Origin: Yoonia sp. G8-12
GTDB lineage: Bacteria > Pseudomonadota > Alphaproteobacteria > Rhodobacterales > Rhodobacteraceae
Direction of reading: 5' to 3'
Assembly (NCBI RefSeq): GCF_038443675.1
Contig: NZ_CP151762.1
Coordinates: forward strand, 2,294,001 to 2,358,000
Length of the DNA: 64,000 bases
Part shown: positions 36,307 to 45,029 of the stretch, in pieces
How the letters are laid out: every line of letters starts with the position of its first letter
Numbering within the stretch: position 1 is the first letter of the stretch
The notes under the pieces: generated by a model
Databases searched by the model: none
What the model saw: only the letters and a program-made list of their open reading frames with translations
Told to the model about the DNA's origin: nothing
Translations under genes and position numbers: made by a program

Positions 36307-37254
36307 CTAGCGCGGGGCAGCTGCGCGTTTCAGACGATCATTGATTGCGCGCCCCAAACCATGATCAGGGATCGGCGAGACCGCGATCTTTGCAGCCCCC
36401 ATCGCATCGAGTTGATGCAAACAGGCGAAAAGGCGCGCCGCCGCCTCGTTCAGATCGCCCGCAACAGACAGGTTCAGATCCGCATCAACCGGACCAAATC
36501 CGAGCAGCACTTCGCCCTCTTCGGCGTAAGGTGCGTTTAAACGCACGTTACCTTGCGGCGCGTAATGCGATTCCAATTGACCGGGTGCGGTCGGCAACGC
36601 CGGATCGGACGGACGCACCAGCGGACGCCCCAAACAGGCCTCCAATACCTCAAGCGGGATCCCTCCTGCCCGCAACAAAGCCGGTTCACCGACACAATTC
36701 ACAATGGTTGATTCCAAACCTACCGGGCAATCACCGCCATCAACAACCGCACCAATCCTGCCACCCAGTCCTGCGACAACATGGGCGGCGGTTGTCGGGC
36801 TCACCCGCCCTGAGGGATTGGCCGAGGGTGCCGCCACCGGACCACCAAAACGGGCGAGCAGTCCCAGCGCCACAGGATGATCCGGCACTCTGATTGCAAG
36901 AGTTTCGAGCCCCGCAGTCACCAGCTTGGACACCCCCGCATCAGCCCGCAAAGGCAACACAAGCGTCAGCGCACCAGGCCAGAACGCCTGCGCCAGCTGG
37001 CGGGCCACCTCATTGAAAACGCAATAATTATGCGCCGCAGCCACATCTGCCACATGCACAATCAGCGGGTTGAAACTGGGGCGGCCTTTTGCCGTGTAAA
37101 TCCCGGCAACCGCCGCGTCATTGCGCGCGTCGGCGCCCAGCCCATAGACCGTCTCTGTCGGGAAAGATACCAAGGCACCATTTTCCAACAAAGCCGCTGC
37201 TTTTTCCAAACCGGCTACATCCGGCGGCAGTATCAGGCATTGTTCATGAGTCAT
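36307..37254 (-). CDS. L-threonylcarbamoyladenylate synthase (Sua5/YrdC type)
   Basis: Makes threonylcarbamoyl-AMP from threonine, bicarbonate and ATP for the t6A37 tRNA modification. The product has 315 residues, the long Sua5 form. The YrdC domain (about 12-200) has SFPTETVYGLGADA, KGRPSFNPLIVHV and PSANPSGRVSPTTA. The C-terminal Sua5 domain follows from about 215 (QLESHYAPQGNVRL). The ATG at 37254 is 113 bases from the divergent acyl-CoA dehydrogenase gene. Confidence 0.94.
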   Translation of the reverse strand: MTHEQCLILPPDVAGLEKAAALLENGALVSFPTETVYGLGADARNDAAVAGIYTAKGRPSFNPLIVHVADVAAAHNYCVFNEVARQLAQAFWPGALTLVLPLRADAGVSKLVTAGLETLAIRVPDHPVALGLLARFGGPVAAPSANPSGRVSPTTAAHVVAGLGGRIGAVVDGGDCPVGLESTIVNCVGEPALLRAGGIPLEVLEACLGRPLVRPSDPALPTAPGQLESHYAPQGNVRLNAPYAEEGEVLLGFGPVDADLNLSVAGDLNEAAARLFACLHQLDAMGAAKIAVSPIPDHGLGRAINDRLKRAAAPR

Positions 37255-37367
37255 GACGTGGCGTTTTGGTTGATGAGGGACCGCGCTAGGGTAGGTTGGC
37301 CGGATAGAGGATGCTTAGCTCTCACCGTGCTTTTTGCCAAGCGGCAGTATAATTTGGAGACCCCGCA

Positions 37368-39071
37368 ATGCCTTATCGCGCCCCCGTCAACGATTTCCGG
37401 TTCTTGATGGACCATGTTGTCGGCTTTGATCAGGTCGCAGCGACCGATCATTTTGCTGAAACCACGCCTGATATGACTCAGGCGATTCTGGCTGAAGCCG
37501 CCAAAATGTCGGAAGACATCATTGCCCCGCTCAACCGCGCAGGCGATTTGCATCCGGCACATCTTGAGAACGGTATCGTGCGCACCTCCCCCGGTTTTGC
37601 AGATGGTTACAACGCTATCGCCGAGGGTGGCTGGATCGGCATGTCCGCCAGCCAAGAAAGCGGTGGCCTTGGCCTGCCGATGACGCTGACAACAACAGTC
37701 AATGAAATGCTGGCTGGCGCTTGTCTTGCCCTCCAACTCAGCCCGTTGATGACCCAAGGCCAGATCGAAGCGCTGGAACACCACGCATCAGACATGATCA
37801 AGGCGCTTTATCTGCCAAAGCTGATCTCGGGCGAATGGAGTGGCACAATGAACCTGACCGAGCCGCAGGCCGGATCAGACGTGGGTGCGCTGCGCACCAA
37901 GGCCGAACCCAACGGCGATGGCACCTATGCGATCACCGGACAGAAGATCTATATCAGCTGGGCAGACAATGATTTCACGCAAAACGTCTGCCACCTTGTT
38001 CTGGCGCGCCTGCCAGATGGGGTCCCTGGCACCAAGGGCATCAGCCTTTTCATGGTCCCCAAACTGATCCCCGATGCAGATGGCAATCCTGGCGCGCAGA
38101 ACGATCTGCGCGTCGTCAGTCTGGAACATAAAATGGGTCTGCACGGCTCACCTACCGCCGTGATGGAATATTCCGGCGCGACGGGCTGGCTTGTGGGCGA
38201 AGAACATGGTGGCATGGCAGCGATGTTCACGATGATGAACAACGCACGGCTAGGCGTGGCGACACAAGGCGTGGGCATTGCCGAGGCCGCACTTCAGCAT
38301 GCGCTGGCCTATGCGCAGGACCGCAAACAAGGCAAAGCCTCGTGCAGTGGTGCGATTTTTGAACACGCCGACGTGCGGCGCATGCTGACCACGATGAAAG
38401 CAGACACTTACGCCGCCCGTGCAATCACCTTGATGAATGCGGTGGCGATCGACATGGCCCGGGCGACCGGTAGCGCCGAATGGCAGGCCCGCGCCGCGTT
38501 CCTGACACCGATCAGCAAGGCTTTTTGCACAGACGTCGGCTGTGAGGTCGCTTCTGTCGGCATTCAGGTCCATGGCGGCATGGGCTTTATCGAAGAAACA
38601 GGTGCCGCCCAATACGCCCGCGATGTGCGCGTCGCCACCATTTATGAAGGCACCAACGGCATTCAGGCGATGGACCTCGTGGCGCGCAAACTCATGGACG
38701 GGGGCGAGGCCGCGTTCCGTATCCTTGAAGAGATCGAGAACGGGGCGGAGGCGGCCAAAGCCACCCACCCAGCCTTGGCCGAAGCGGTCTGGCAAGCGGC
38801 AGAAAGCCTGCGCGAAACCACCGAATGGCTGGTGGCACAAAGCGATCTGAGCGCCCGGTTCGCGGGGGCCGTTCCCTATCTGCGCGCCTTTGCGCGTGTG
38901 TTGGGTGGCCATGTGCATCTGGCGAGTGCGATCAAAGGCGATGCAGGTCGCACGCGCCTTGCAACCTTCTACATTAAACGTATGTTGCCCGAACATGTGG
39001 GCCTTTTGGTGCACGCACGCGAGGGAGCGACCGATCTTATGGCCATCACTGCCGACGATTTAGCAGCGTAA
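37368..39071 (+). CDS. Acyl-CoA dehydrogenase with N- and C-terminal extensions (DmdC-like)
   Basis: A 567-residue FAD flavoenzyme. An N-terminal cap (MPYRAPVNDFRFLMDHVV) and a C-terminal extension mark the long class that includes AidB-like and DmdC (3-methylmercaptopropionyl-CoA dehydrogenase) enzymes. The core has LTEPQAGSDVGALRTKA near 162, MVPKLIPD, and the GGMGFIEETGAAQYARDVRV substrate segment near 403. In roseobacters such proteins act on DMSP-derived thioester or on fatty acyl-CoA; which one cannot be fixed here. The TAA overlaps the following MBL hydrolase ATG. Confidence 0.88.
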   Translation: MPYRAPVNDFRFLMDHVVGFDQVAATDHFAETTPDMTQAILAEAAKMSEDIIAPLNRAGDLHPAHLENGIVRTSPGFADGYNAIAEGGWIGMSASQESGGLGLPMTLTTTVNEMLAGACLALQLSPLMTQGQIEALEHHASDMIKALYLPKLISGEWSGTMNLTEPQAGSDVGALRTKAEPNGDGTYAITGQKIYISWADNDFTQNVCHLVLARLPDGVPGTKGISLFMVPKLIPDADGNPGAQNDLRVVSLEHKMGLHGSPTAVMEYSGATGWLVGEEHGGMAAMFTMMNNARLGVATQGVGIAEAALQHALAYAQDRKQGKASCSGAIFEHADVRRMLTTMKADTYAARAITLMNAVAIDMARATGSAEWQARAAFLTPISKAFCTDVGCEVASVGIQVHGGMGFIEETGAAQYARDVRVATIYEGTNGIQAMDLVARKLMDGGEAAFRILEEIENGAEAAKATHPALAEAVWQAAESLRETTEWLVAQSDLSARFAGAVPYLRAFARVLGGHVHLASAIKGDAGRTRLATFYIKRMLPEHVGLLVHAREGATDLMAITADDLAA

Positions 39072-40107
39072 TGCCCGACGATCTTCGCAGCATTCGCTAC
39101 CCCTATCCCGACCCACCCCAAGAGGGCGCGGCAATCACTGTCGCACCCGGTGTGCTCTGGATGCGCTTGCCGCTGCCGATGAAGCTGGATCACGTGAATG
39201 TCTACGCGCTGGACGATGGCGACAGCTGGACGGTGATCGACACCGGCTTTGCCTCCAAACGCGGGCGGGAGATTTGGGGCAAACTGCTCGCGGGACCGCT
39301 GGCAGGCAAACCCGTGGGCCGTGTCGTTGTCACGCATCACCACCCCGATCACGTCGGGCTGGCCGCATGGTTCATGGAGCAAGGCGCCAACCTTGCCATG
39401 CCACGCACCGGCTGGTTGATGGCGCGGATGCTGACGCTGGATGTGCAAGAGGTGCCGAACGCCGAAGCCATCCATTTCTACACCCGCGCAGGCATGGACC
39501 CTGCGGTGCTGGAAACCCGCAAAACCGAACGACCCTTTAATTTCGCTGACTGCGTCGCCCCCTGCCGCTGGGCTACACCCGCCTTACGGATGGCGACACG
39601 ATCACAATGGGCGGGCGCACATGGGATATTCGCATGGGCGACGGCCATGCCCCCGAACACGCCACGTTCTGGAGCCGCGATGACAATCTGGTAATCGCGG
39701 GCGACCAACTGCTGCCTTCAATCAGCCCGAACCTTGGCGTCTATCCAACAGAACCTGACGCTGATCCCGTCACCGACTGGCTGACCTCATGTGAAAAGTT
39801 TCAGACCTTTGCGCAGGCTGACCACCTTGTCCTTGGCGGGCACAAACTGCCGTTCGTGGGGCTCCCTACACGCCTGATGCAACTGATCGAAAATCATCAC
39901 GGTGCGCTGAAACGCCTGAAGGCGCATCTGACAGAACCACGAAGTGCAGGCGAATGTTTCATGCCGCTGTTCAAGCGCAACATCGGCGGCGGTGAGTACG
40001 GGCTCGCCTTGGTCGAAGCGGTGGCCCACGTCAATCATCTGCATCAAGCGGGACATGTCACGCGAACACTTCGCGCCGACGGAGCATGGGTGTTTCAGGC
40101 CGTTTAG
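39071..40107 (+). pseudogene. MBL-fold metallohydrolase, frameshifted at a C5 run
   Basis: The N-terminal 161 codons hold the metallo-beta-lactamase fold with the zinc motif THHHPDHVG (His89, His91, Asp93, His94). After the C5 run at 39558-39562 the frame is lost, but the remainder is present one frame over (LPLGYTRLTDGDTITMGG, then GDGHAPEHATFW and the C-terminal helix domain) to the TAG at 40107. One added C restores a continuous protein of about 345 residues. Both halves are well conserved in pattern, so the loss is recent or a base-calling error. It follows the dehydrogenase with TAATG overlap; thioesterase or hydrolase activity is plausible. Confidence 0.8.
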
Positions 40108-40871
40108 GCCGCAACCGCCGCGTCAAGTGTGTTCATCCCCGCCACCGTCATCGCGCAAATCGTATCAGTCGGAATTGCAGTCCACCGCGCGGCAGTGCCA
40201 CACAACGGCTCAGACGCAAGCGCCCGTCCGCCATTGTCCAACACGCCAGACGCATAAAGCGACGGCGCTGTCCCCGATGAGGCATGGCGGAACGCAAAAA
40301 GCGTCTGCCCATCCGAGAACACGCAGGTCAGCTTGATCGGCCCATCGGTTCCATCAGGGCCAATCTGTTGCAGCGTTGCATGCATGGCCGCGACCGGATC
40401 GGCATCCAACCCATTCGCCAGAAGGGTATAGAAAATCATCTCGCTGTCTGTCGTGCCTTGCATCACCTCAAAGAGGTGATCTGGCAATGCTGCCTGCATC
40501 CGACGACGGATTGCTTTGAAATGCGGGATCTGGCCGTTGTGGCAGAACGACCATTTGCCAAACTTGAACGGATGACAATTCGCGCGGCTGGTCTCGCCCA
40601 CGGTAGATGCGCGGATATGCGCGATAAAAAGGCGCGAATGCACCATGCGGCACAGATTGGTCAGGTTCTCGTCCGCCCAAGCGGGCAGCACGTCACGGTA
40701 AAGGCCCGGTGCGGTGTCAGCGCCATACCAACTGATGCCAAAGCCATCACCATTCACCGCAAGCTTCGCCTCTGTGGCGTGCTGGCTTTGCTCCAGTAAA
40801 GAATGGGCTGGGCGGACAATAATGTTTTCGAGTGGAATTTCAGGGCCGGTATAGGCGGCGATACGGCACAT
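40104..40871 (-). CDS. Class II glutamine amidotransferase (YafJ-like)
   Basis: A 255-residue Ntn-type amidotransferase domain. The nucleophile is Cys2 after removal of the initiator Met (MCRIAAYTG). HIRASTVGETSRANCHPF and FCHNGQIPHF are the glutamine-binding and oxyanion segments. The start is placed at 40871 so that Cys follows Met; nine upstream codons would block the nucleophile. It is a stand-alone glutaminase with no synthase domain, so its acceptor is unknown. It converges with the MBL gene over four bases (TTAG). Confidence 0.88.
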   Translation of the reverse strand: MCRIAAYTGPEIPLENIIVRPAHSLLEQSQHATEAKLAVNGDGFGISWYGADTAPGLYRDVLPAWADENLTNLCRMVHSRLFIAHIRASTVGETSRANCHPFKFGKWSFCHNGQIPHFKAIRRRMQAALPDHLFEVMQGTTDSEMIFYTLLANGLDADPVAAMHATLQQIGPDGTDGPIKLTCVFSDGQTLFAFRHASSGTAPSLYASGVLDNGGRALASEPLCGTAARWTAIPTDTICAMTVAGMNTLDAAVAA

Positions 40872-40872
40872 A

Positions 40873-41112
40873 TCAGTGGCGGCTTTCGATCCGAGCATGC
40901 AGCCGCTTCAGGATCCGGCTGGCGGTGGTTTCACACATGGCGGGTACGATCGCATGCACCAAAGCAGCAAGTGACGCCGCCCCGAGCCAGAACGCGAAAC
41001 TAAAGGCAAAGCGCATGTGCTGGAAGTAAGTCTCATCCACGGTGGCAGGGTGATCGAGGAACAATGCGGCGAGCGGGTTTTTACGGGATGAGCTATGAGA
41101 TGCGTCAGACAT
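40873..41112 (-). CDS. DUF6356 family small membrane protein
   Basis: A 79-residue protein with the family block LFLDHPATVDETYFQHMRFA, one TM helix (about 37-58) and the conserved AIVPAMCETTASR near its end. I start at MSDASHSSS (41112). It lies one base upstream of the GATase gene start region and is divergent from the Lrp-type regulator, so the TTGGGA sites between them may control it. Function is unknown. Confidence 0.75.
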   Translation of the reverse strand: MSDASHSSSRKNPLAALFLDHPATVDETYFQHMRFAFSFAFWLGAASLAALVHAIVPAMCETTASRILKRLHARIESRH

Positions 41113-41169
41113 GAAATCCGTTTCCTTTTTTGCTTTGAGCGAATTTAGCGAAGTACAGCCGTGTAATCG

Positions 41170-41216
41170 TCCCAAATGTAATTGCAATATTAGATATTAT
41201 TGGGATATATTCCCAA
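41170..41216. promoter_or_regulatory. Three TTGGGA/TCCCAA half-sites in the lrp divergent promoter
   Basis: TCCCAA at 41170-41175, TTGGGA at 41200-41205 and TCCCAA at 41211-41216 lie in the 106-base divergent region. The last two form a palindrome TTGGGA-N5-TCCCAA ending two bases before the regulator's ATG. Lrp/AsnC proteins often bind arrays of such repeats in their own promoters, so these are likely autoregulatory sites. No ribosome-binding site separates the palindrome from the ATG, so leaderless translation is possible. Confidence 0.5.
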
Positions 41217-41218
41217 GT

Positions 41219-41680
41219 ATGAAGCATTCCTTAGACACTATAGACCGCGCTATCCTGCGAATTATTCAAAGCGACGCGACACTCTCGGTCGATGATATAA
41301 GTGCCGCAGTGAACCTATCGCGCAATGCCTGCTGGCGACGGATCAAAGCGCTAGAGCAAACCGGCGTGATCAAGGGGCGCGTGGCGCTTGTTGATCCGGC
41401 CAGCGTGGGCGTGCCTTTGACAGTGATGGTACTGATCCGCACCAACGCACACGACGCGGATTGGATGAAGCAATTTCAGGCCGCTCTACACAGCTTTCCC
41501 GAAATCGTAGGCGCCTACCGGATGACTGGCGATCTTGACTATGTACTGCGGGTACGCGTGGCGGACGTGCCAGCCTACGACGCTTTTTACAAACGGCTGA
41601 CATCACGGATTTCTGTCTCGGACATTTCGGCAAGTTTCGTTATGGAAGAGATCAAGGAAACAACTGCGGTGCCGCTATGA
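41219..41680 (+). CDS. Lrp/AsnC family transcriptional regulator
   Basis: A 153-residue regulator. An N-terminal winged helix-turn-helix (about 5-55; LDTIDRAILRIIQ, then VNLSRNACWRRIKALE) is followed by the RAM ligand domain (about 70-145; GAYRMTGDLDYVLRV). RAM domains bind amino acids and set the octamer state. The gene overlaps the DUF6173 gene (ATGA) and is divergent from DUF6356. Which amino acid it senses is unknown; azlCD branched-chain exporter genes lie 2 kb away. Confidence 0.9.
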   Translation: MKHSLDTIDRAILRIIQSDATLSVDDISAAVNLSRNACWRRIKALEQTGVIKGRVALVDPASVGVPLTVMVLIRTNAHDADWMKQFQAALHSFPEIVGAYRMTGDLDYVLRVRVADVPAYDAFYKRLTSRISVSDISASFVMEEIKETTAVPL

Positions 41681-42156
41681 TCAAGACGACTATGGAAATC
41701 GAGACGTCGGCCGAATTGCTGGAAAACGACATCCTGCCCAAATGCCGCGAGATCCACACCAACCCCGATGCACAGCCTGCCAGCGAACACAAAATGCCCA
41801 AAGCGCTGCATAAACCGGTTGAACAAAAAAGCCCCGCACAATGGGCCTATGAACGGATCATCATGTATATCCAGAATTTCGAAGAGCAGCTGGACAATGA
41901 TCACGAGGTCGGGCTTGGCCTTGCGGGGGGCAACACCGGTGTCATCAAGATTGAGGGACTTGGCTATTACGACCCCGATATCGTCACCTACTACGGTATT
42001 GACGACAGTGGTGCGCGCACCCAACTAATCCAGCATGTCAGCCAGCTTAATGTCACGCTGGTGGCCAGCCCCAAGCACATTGACCAGCCCGAACCGAAGC
42101 GGATCGGCTTTCAACTGGCCACAGCTTTAGATAACGATGCAGATGTGACGACCTGA
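41677..42156 (+). CDS. DUF6173 family protein
   Basis: A 159-residue cytosolic protein. A variable N-terminus is followed by the conserved domain from about residue 50 (SPAQWAYERIIMYIQNFEEQ) through GLAGGNTGVIKIEGLGYYDPD and the C-terminal EPKRIGFQLA. It overlaps the regulator gene (ATGA), so both come from one message. No molecular role is known to me. An internal ATG at residue 6 is an alternative start. Confidence 0.78.
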   Translation: MIKTTMEIETSAELLENDILPKCREIHTNPDAQPASEHKMPKALHKPVEQKSPAQWAYERIIMYIQNFEEQLDNDHEVGLGLAGGNTGVIKIEGLGYYDPDIVTYYGIDDSGARTQLIQHVSQLNVTLVASPKHIDQPEPKRIGFQLATALDNDADVTT

Positions 42157-42221
42157 CCGCGTGACAGCGGCAAATGAATCAGCTATGCGAAAGACAAATC
42201 AGATGACGAAGGAGCCGGACC

Positions 42222-42356
42222 ATGGCTGAACATAAACACGGTGAAATGGATACCACTGCTCAGGAAAAAACCTTCGAGGGTTTCATGAGCATGACAACGA
42301 AGGCAACGATTGGCATCATCGTTTTCCTGATCTTTCTCGCACTCGTCGCGGTCTAG
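42222..42356 (+). CDS. aa3-type cytochrome c oxidase subunit IV
   Basis: A 44-residue protein with a short charged N-terminus (MAEHKHGEMDTT) and one TM helix near residues 27-43 (ATIGIIVFLIFLALVAV). This is the bacterial COX4 small subunit that packs against the aa3 oxidase core. GAAGGAG lies 9-15 bases before the ATG. The main oxidase genes are not in this window. Confidence 0.85.
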   Translation: MAEHKHGEMDTTAQEKTFEGFMSMTTKATIGIIVFLIFLALVAV

Positions 42357-42362
42357 ATTCTC

Positions 42363-42977
42363 GTGAACAGGCGCGGTTTTCTGATCGGCCTGCCATTGGC
42401 GCTCTCGGCCTGCACCGCACAAGAGGTGTGGGCGCCAGATGATGTCGTGGCGCAGGCAATCCATCGCAAACCCGGGCGTAACTACTTGACGCTGTATACG
42501 ATGAAGTATGTGCGCTCTGGCGCCGGTGCCCATACTGCATTGCTGATAAACGCGAGCCAGCGTGTCCTTTTTGATCCTGCGGGCACGTTCAAGCAAGACG
42601 TCATGCCTGAACGCAATGACGTGCTGTTTGGTGTCACCCCGCGCCTTGAAAAATTCTACGTCAGCTTCCACGCACGAGAAACATTCTACGTCGTTGGCCA
42701 AACGGTTGACGTCACACCACAGGTTGCAGAACAGGCGCTGAATACCGCGCTTGTTTCCGGCCCGGTCCCTCAGGCCAATTGCGCCCGTGTAACATCACGC
42801 ATCCTGCGACAACTTCCGGGGTTCGAAGGCATCCGTCAGTCTTGGGGGCCGAACAGTGTCGCAAAAGACTTTGCTGAACTTCCCGGTGTCACCACCTTGG
42901 AGTACCGTGAAAACGACGCGGACGACAAAACCCTCGCACTGGCAGAGATCTCGGCCATCCTCAGAGGACAGCAGTGA
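42363..42977 (+). CDS. Unknown lipoprotein
   Basis: A 204-residue precursor. Signal sequence MNRRGFLIGLPLALSAC has a twin-arginine-like pair and a lipobox LSAC (Cys17). The mature domain (GAHTALLINASQRVLFDPAG near 55-74) resembles a beta-rich fold but no family is recognised. The start is a GTG six bases after the COX IV gene stop. Its 3' end overlaps azlD by 17 bases in convergent orientation. Confidence 0.65.
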   Translation: MNRRGFLIGLPLALSACTAQEVWAPDDVVAQAIHRKPGRNYLTLYTMKYVRSGAGAHTALLINASQRVLFDPAGTFKQDVMPERNDVLFGVTPRLEKFYVSFHARETFYVVGQTVDVTPQVAEQALNTALVSGPVPQANCARVTSRILRQLPGFEGIRQSWGPNSVAKDFAELPGVTTLEYRENDADDKTLALAEISAILRGQQ

Positions 42978-43296
42978 TCCCCGTCGCGGCATAAAGGGTC
43001 ATCGCACCGCCCAAAATTGCCCACAACACATTGCGCGTCCAAAGCCCGACAAGGACAGTCGCAATCGCGGCCAGCATCCGCACCGGATCAAATACCCCGT
43101 CCGTGGCAGCGGGCCACAACACCAGAGGGGCCACCATGCCCGGCAAGACGGCAACAGGAGTGTAGCGTAGCAAACGCAACACAAACGCAGGCATCGGGCG
43201 ATCCCCGATCAGCCCCAGAAATGAAAACCGGATCAGAAAGGTCCCGATTCCCATAATAATGATGATCGCCCAGATTTCCGCGCTCGAATAACTCAT
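42961..43296 (-). CDS. AzlD-type branched-chain amino acid exporter subunit
   Basis: A 111-residue membrane protein with four hydrophobic helices, matching AzlD/YgaH small subunits. Start motif IGTFLIRFSFLGLIGD is typical. It starts on the azlC stop (ATGA), so the two subunits are made together. The gene is convergent with, and overlaps, the unknown lipoprotein gene. Confidence 0.85.
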   Translation of the reverse strand: MSYSSAEIWAIIIIMGIGTFLIRFSFLGLIGDRPMPAFVLRLLRYTPVAVLPGMVAPLVLWPAATDGVFDPVRMLAAIATVLVGLWTRNVLWAILGGAMTLYAATGITAVL

Positions 43297-44015
43297 TGCG
43301 CACGCCTCTCCATCCAGACCTCAACCAGAGCCCCCGCCAACATCGCCGCGCCTGCGGCAATCAAAAGCCCGATACCACCGGGCATGTTGACCAGCAGCAA
43401 AGCGACAGAAACCGACACCGCCGCAGCCGCCACATGGGCCGGCGATTTGATCATCGGCGCCACCATCGCCAGAAACATCATCGGCATGATGAAATCCAGT
43501 GCCCACGCCTCGGGGATCGCTTTGCCTGCCACGATGCCGACAAATGTCATGACAAACCAGAACGGTGTAATCGGCGTTGCAACACCCAGAAAATAGGCAA
43601 AGCGTTCTGGCACAGTCATTTTTGGACGCGCTTCATAGCGGGACACTGACATCAGATAGGTTTGGTCAAAGTTCAGGTAGGCCACGCAAGCCCGCTGCCA
43701 CAGCGGTGCAGCCCCCAGATACGGCACCAATGATGCCGAATACATCGCCATACGCAAATTCACAGCCAAAGCCGCCAGCAACACAAACGCAATGCCTGCA
43801 TTCTCAACCATCATTTGCAGGGCCGCGAACTGCGCGGCACCCGCAATGACAAGGATCGAAAAGCCCATGGCCTGCGCCAGCGTCAACCCTGCATCCGTAG
43901 CAATGACGCCAAACACGGTCGCAAATGGCACTGCAACCAAAATGAACGGCGCACCATCACGAAGACCAGCCCAATAAGCCGATTTTGCGGGTGCTTTCAT
44001 GGTAGAAGTCATCAT
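43293..44015 (-). CDS. azlC: AzlC-type branched-chain amino acid exporter subunit
   Basis: A 240-residue protein with about six TM helices. The AzlC/YgaZ signature AGAAQFAALQMM near residue 60 and NLRMAMYSASLVPYL near 86-100 are present. With AzlD it exports branched-chain amino acids or analogues. The gene is divergent from fdhD across about 60 bases. Confidence 0.9.
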   Translation of the reverse strand: MMTSTMKAPAKSAYWAGLRDGAPFILVAVPFATVFGVIATDAGLTLAQAMGFSILVIAGAAQFAALQMMVENAGIAFVLLAALAVNLRMAMYSASLVPYLGAAPLWQRACVAYLNFDQTYLMSVSRYEARPKMTVPERFAYFLGVATPITPFWFVMTFVGIVAGKAIPEAWALDFIMPMMFLAMVAPMIKSPAHVAAAAVSVSVALLLVNMPGGIGLLIAAGAAMLAGALVEVWMERRAQ

Positions 44016-44077
44016 GGCTTTGCCCTAGCTTAACCCCTGTTATCTCAGCCCTTACCCCTGCGAACAGGAAATGACAA

Positions 44078-44959
44078 TTGGCACAGAACCTTGATACCTC
44101 TGGCTATCTGATCGCACCGGATCCCACAGCGCCTCGCCTGACCCGTGCGGTCAGCGGCACCGACCAGACGGGCGCGACAGTGGCACTCAACGTCGTCGAA
44201 GAACGCCCTCTGACGATTTTTCTCAACGCGCAAGAAATCGTCACCGCCATGACGATTGGCGACTATCCTGCGTATCTCGCACTTGGCTTCCTGCGTAACC
44301 AAGGGATGCTACGAGACAATGATGTGATCAAAGGCGTGGACTACGATGAAGAACTCGAAACCGTAGTCGTCCGAACCGAAGCGCAAACCACCTACGAGGA
44401 TAAGCTCAAGAAAAAAACCCGCACCAGCGGCTGCGCTGTCGGCACCGTCTTCGGCGACATGATGGAAGGGCTAGAAGGCGTGACACTGCCAAACGTGCAG
44501 ATCCGCACGTCGGATCTTTACGCACTCGCCGCCCAAATCAACCGCACCCCCTCGCTCTACCTCGAAGCGGGCGCGATACATGGCACGATCCTGTGCCAAG
44601 GCGACCGCCCGCTCGTCTATATGGAGGACGTGGGTCGCCATAACGCCGTTGATAAGATTGCAGGTTGGATGCTTTCCGAAGGCGTGACTGCCACCGACAA
44701 AATTCTCTACACCACAGGCCGTCTGACCTCGGAAATGGTGATCAAAACCGCCATGATGGGTATTCCCGTTCTCGCTTCCCGTTCTGGCTTTACCGCTTGG
44801 GGCGTCGAAATCGCAAACCAGGTCGGCCTGACCCTGATCGGGCGCATGAAAGGCCAACGTTTCATCTGCCTGTCGGGCGAAGAACGCCTGATCCGTGACG
44901 CAGATCCCACCCAAATCGCCGACGAGCCCCGCAAACTGGGACGCAAAGCAAGCATATGA
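44078..44959 (+). CDS. fdhD: Formate dehydrogenase accessory sulfurtransferase FdhD
   Basis: A 293-residue protein that delivers sulfur to the molybdenum cofactor of formate dehydrogenase. The family blocks LNVVEERPLTIFLN and YMEDVGRHNAVDKIAGW are present. The cysteine site reads TSGCAVGTVFGD, so only one of the two cysteines of E. coli FdhD's CxxC is kept. The TTG start at 44078 has AGGA seven bases before it. It heads the block fdhD-mobA-mobB-moeA; the dehydrogenase itself is outside the window. Confidence 0.92.
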   Translation: MAQNLDTSGYLIAPDPTAPRLTRAVSGTDQTGATVALNVVEERPLTIFLNAQEIVTAMTIGDYPAYLALGFLRNQGMLRDNDVIKGVDYDEELETVVVRTEAQTTYEDKLKKKTRTSGCAVGTVFGDMMEGLEGVTLPNVQIRTSDLYALAAQINRTPSLYLEAGAIHGTILCQGDRPLVYMEDVGRHNAVDKIAGWMLSEGVTATDKILYTTGRLTSEMVIKTAMMGIPVLASRSGFTAWGVEIANQVGLTLIGRMKGQRFICLSGEERLIRDADPTQIADEPRKLGRKASI

Positions 44960-44960
44960 C

Positions 44961-45002
44961 CCATCCATCATCTTGCCCGGAAAACTCCTGCCGGAGGCTC
45001 CT
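44961..45002 (-). repeat. Rhodobacterales intergenic repeat-like element, copy 2
   Basis: Read on the minus strand this is GGAGCCTCCGGCAGGAGT followed by TTTCCGGGCAAGATGATGG. It shares GGAGCCTCCGGC and the layout of a following T-run plus GGGC-A-AT with the copy at 2031-2067. It lies between fdhD and mobA, inverted relative to them, so here it cannot serve as an fdhD terminator in the same way. Confidence 0.5.
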
Positions 45003-45029
45003 GCACGCAGCCCAAACGCAGGTGCCGCT

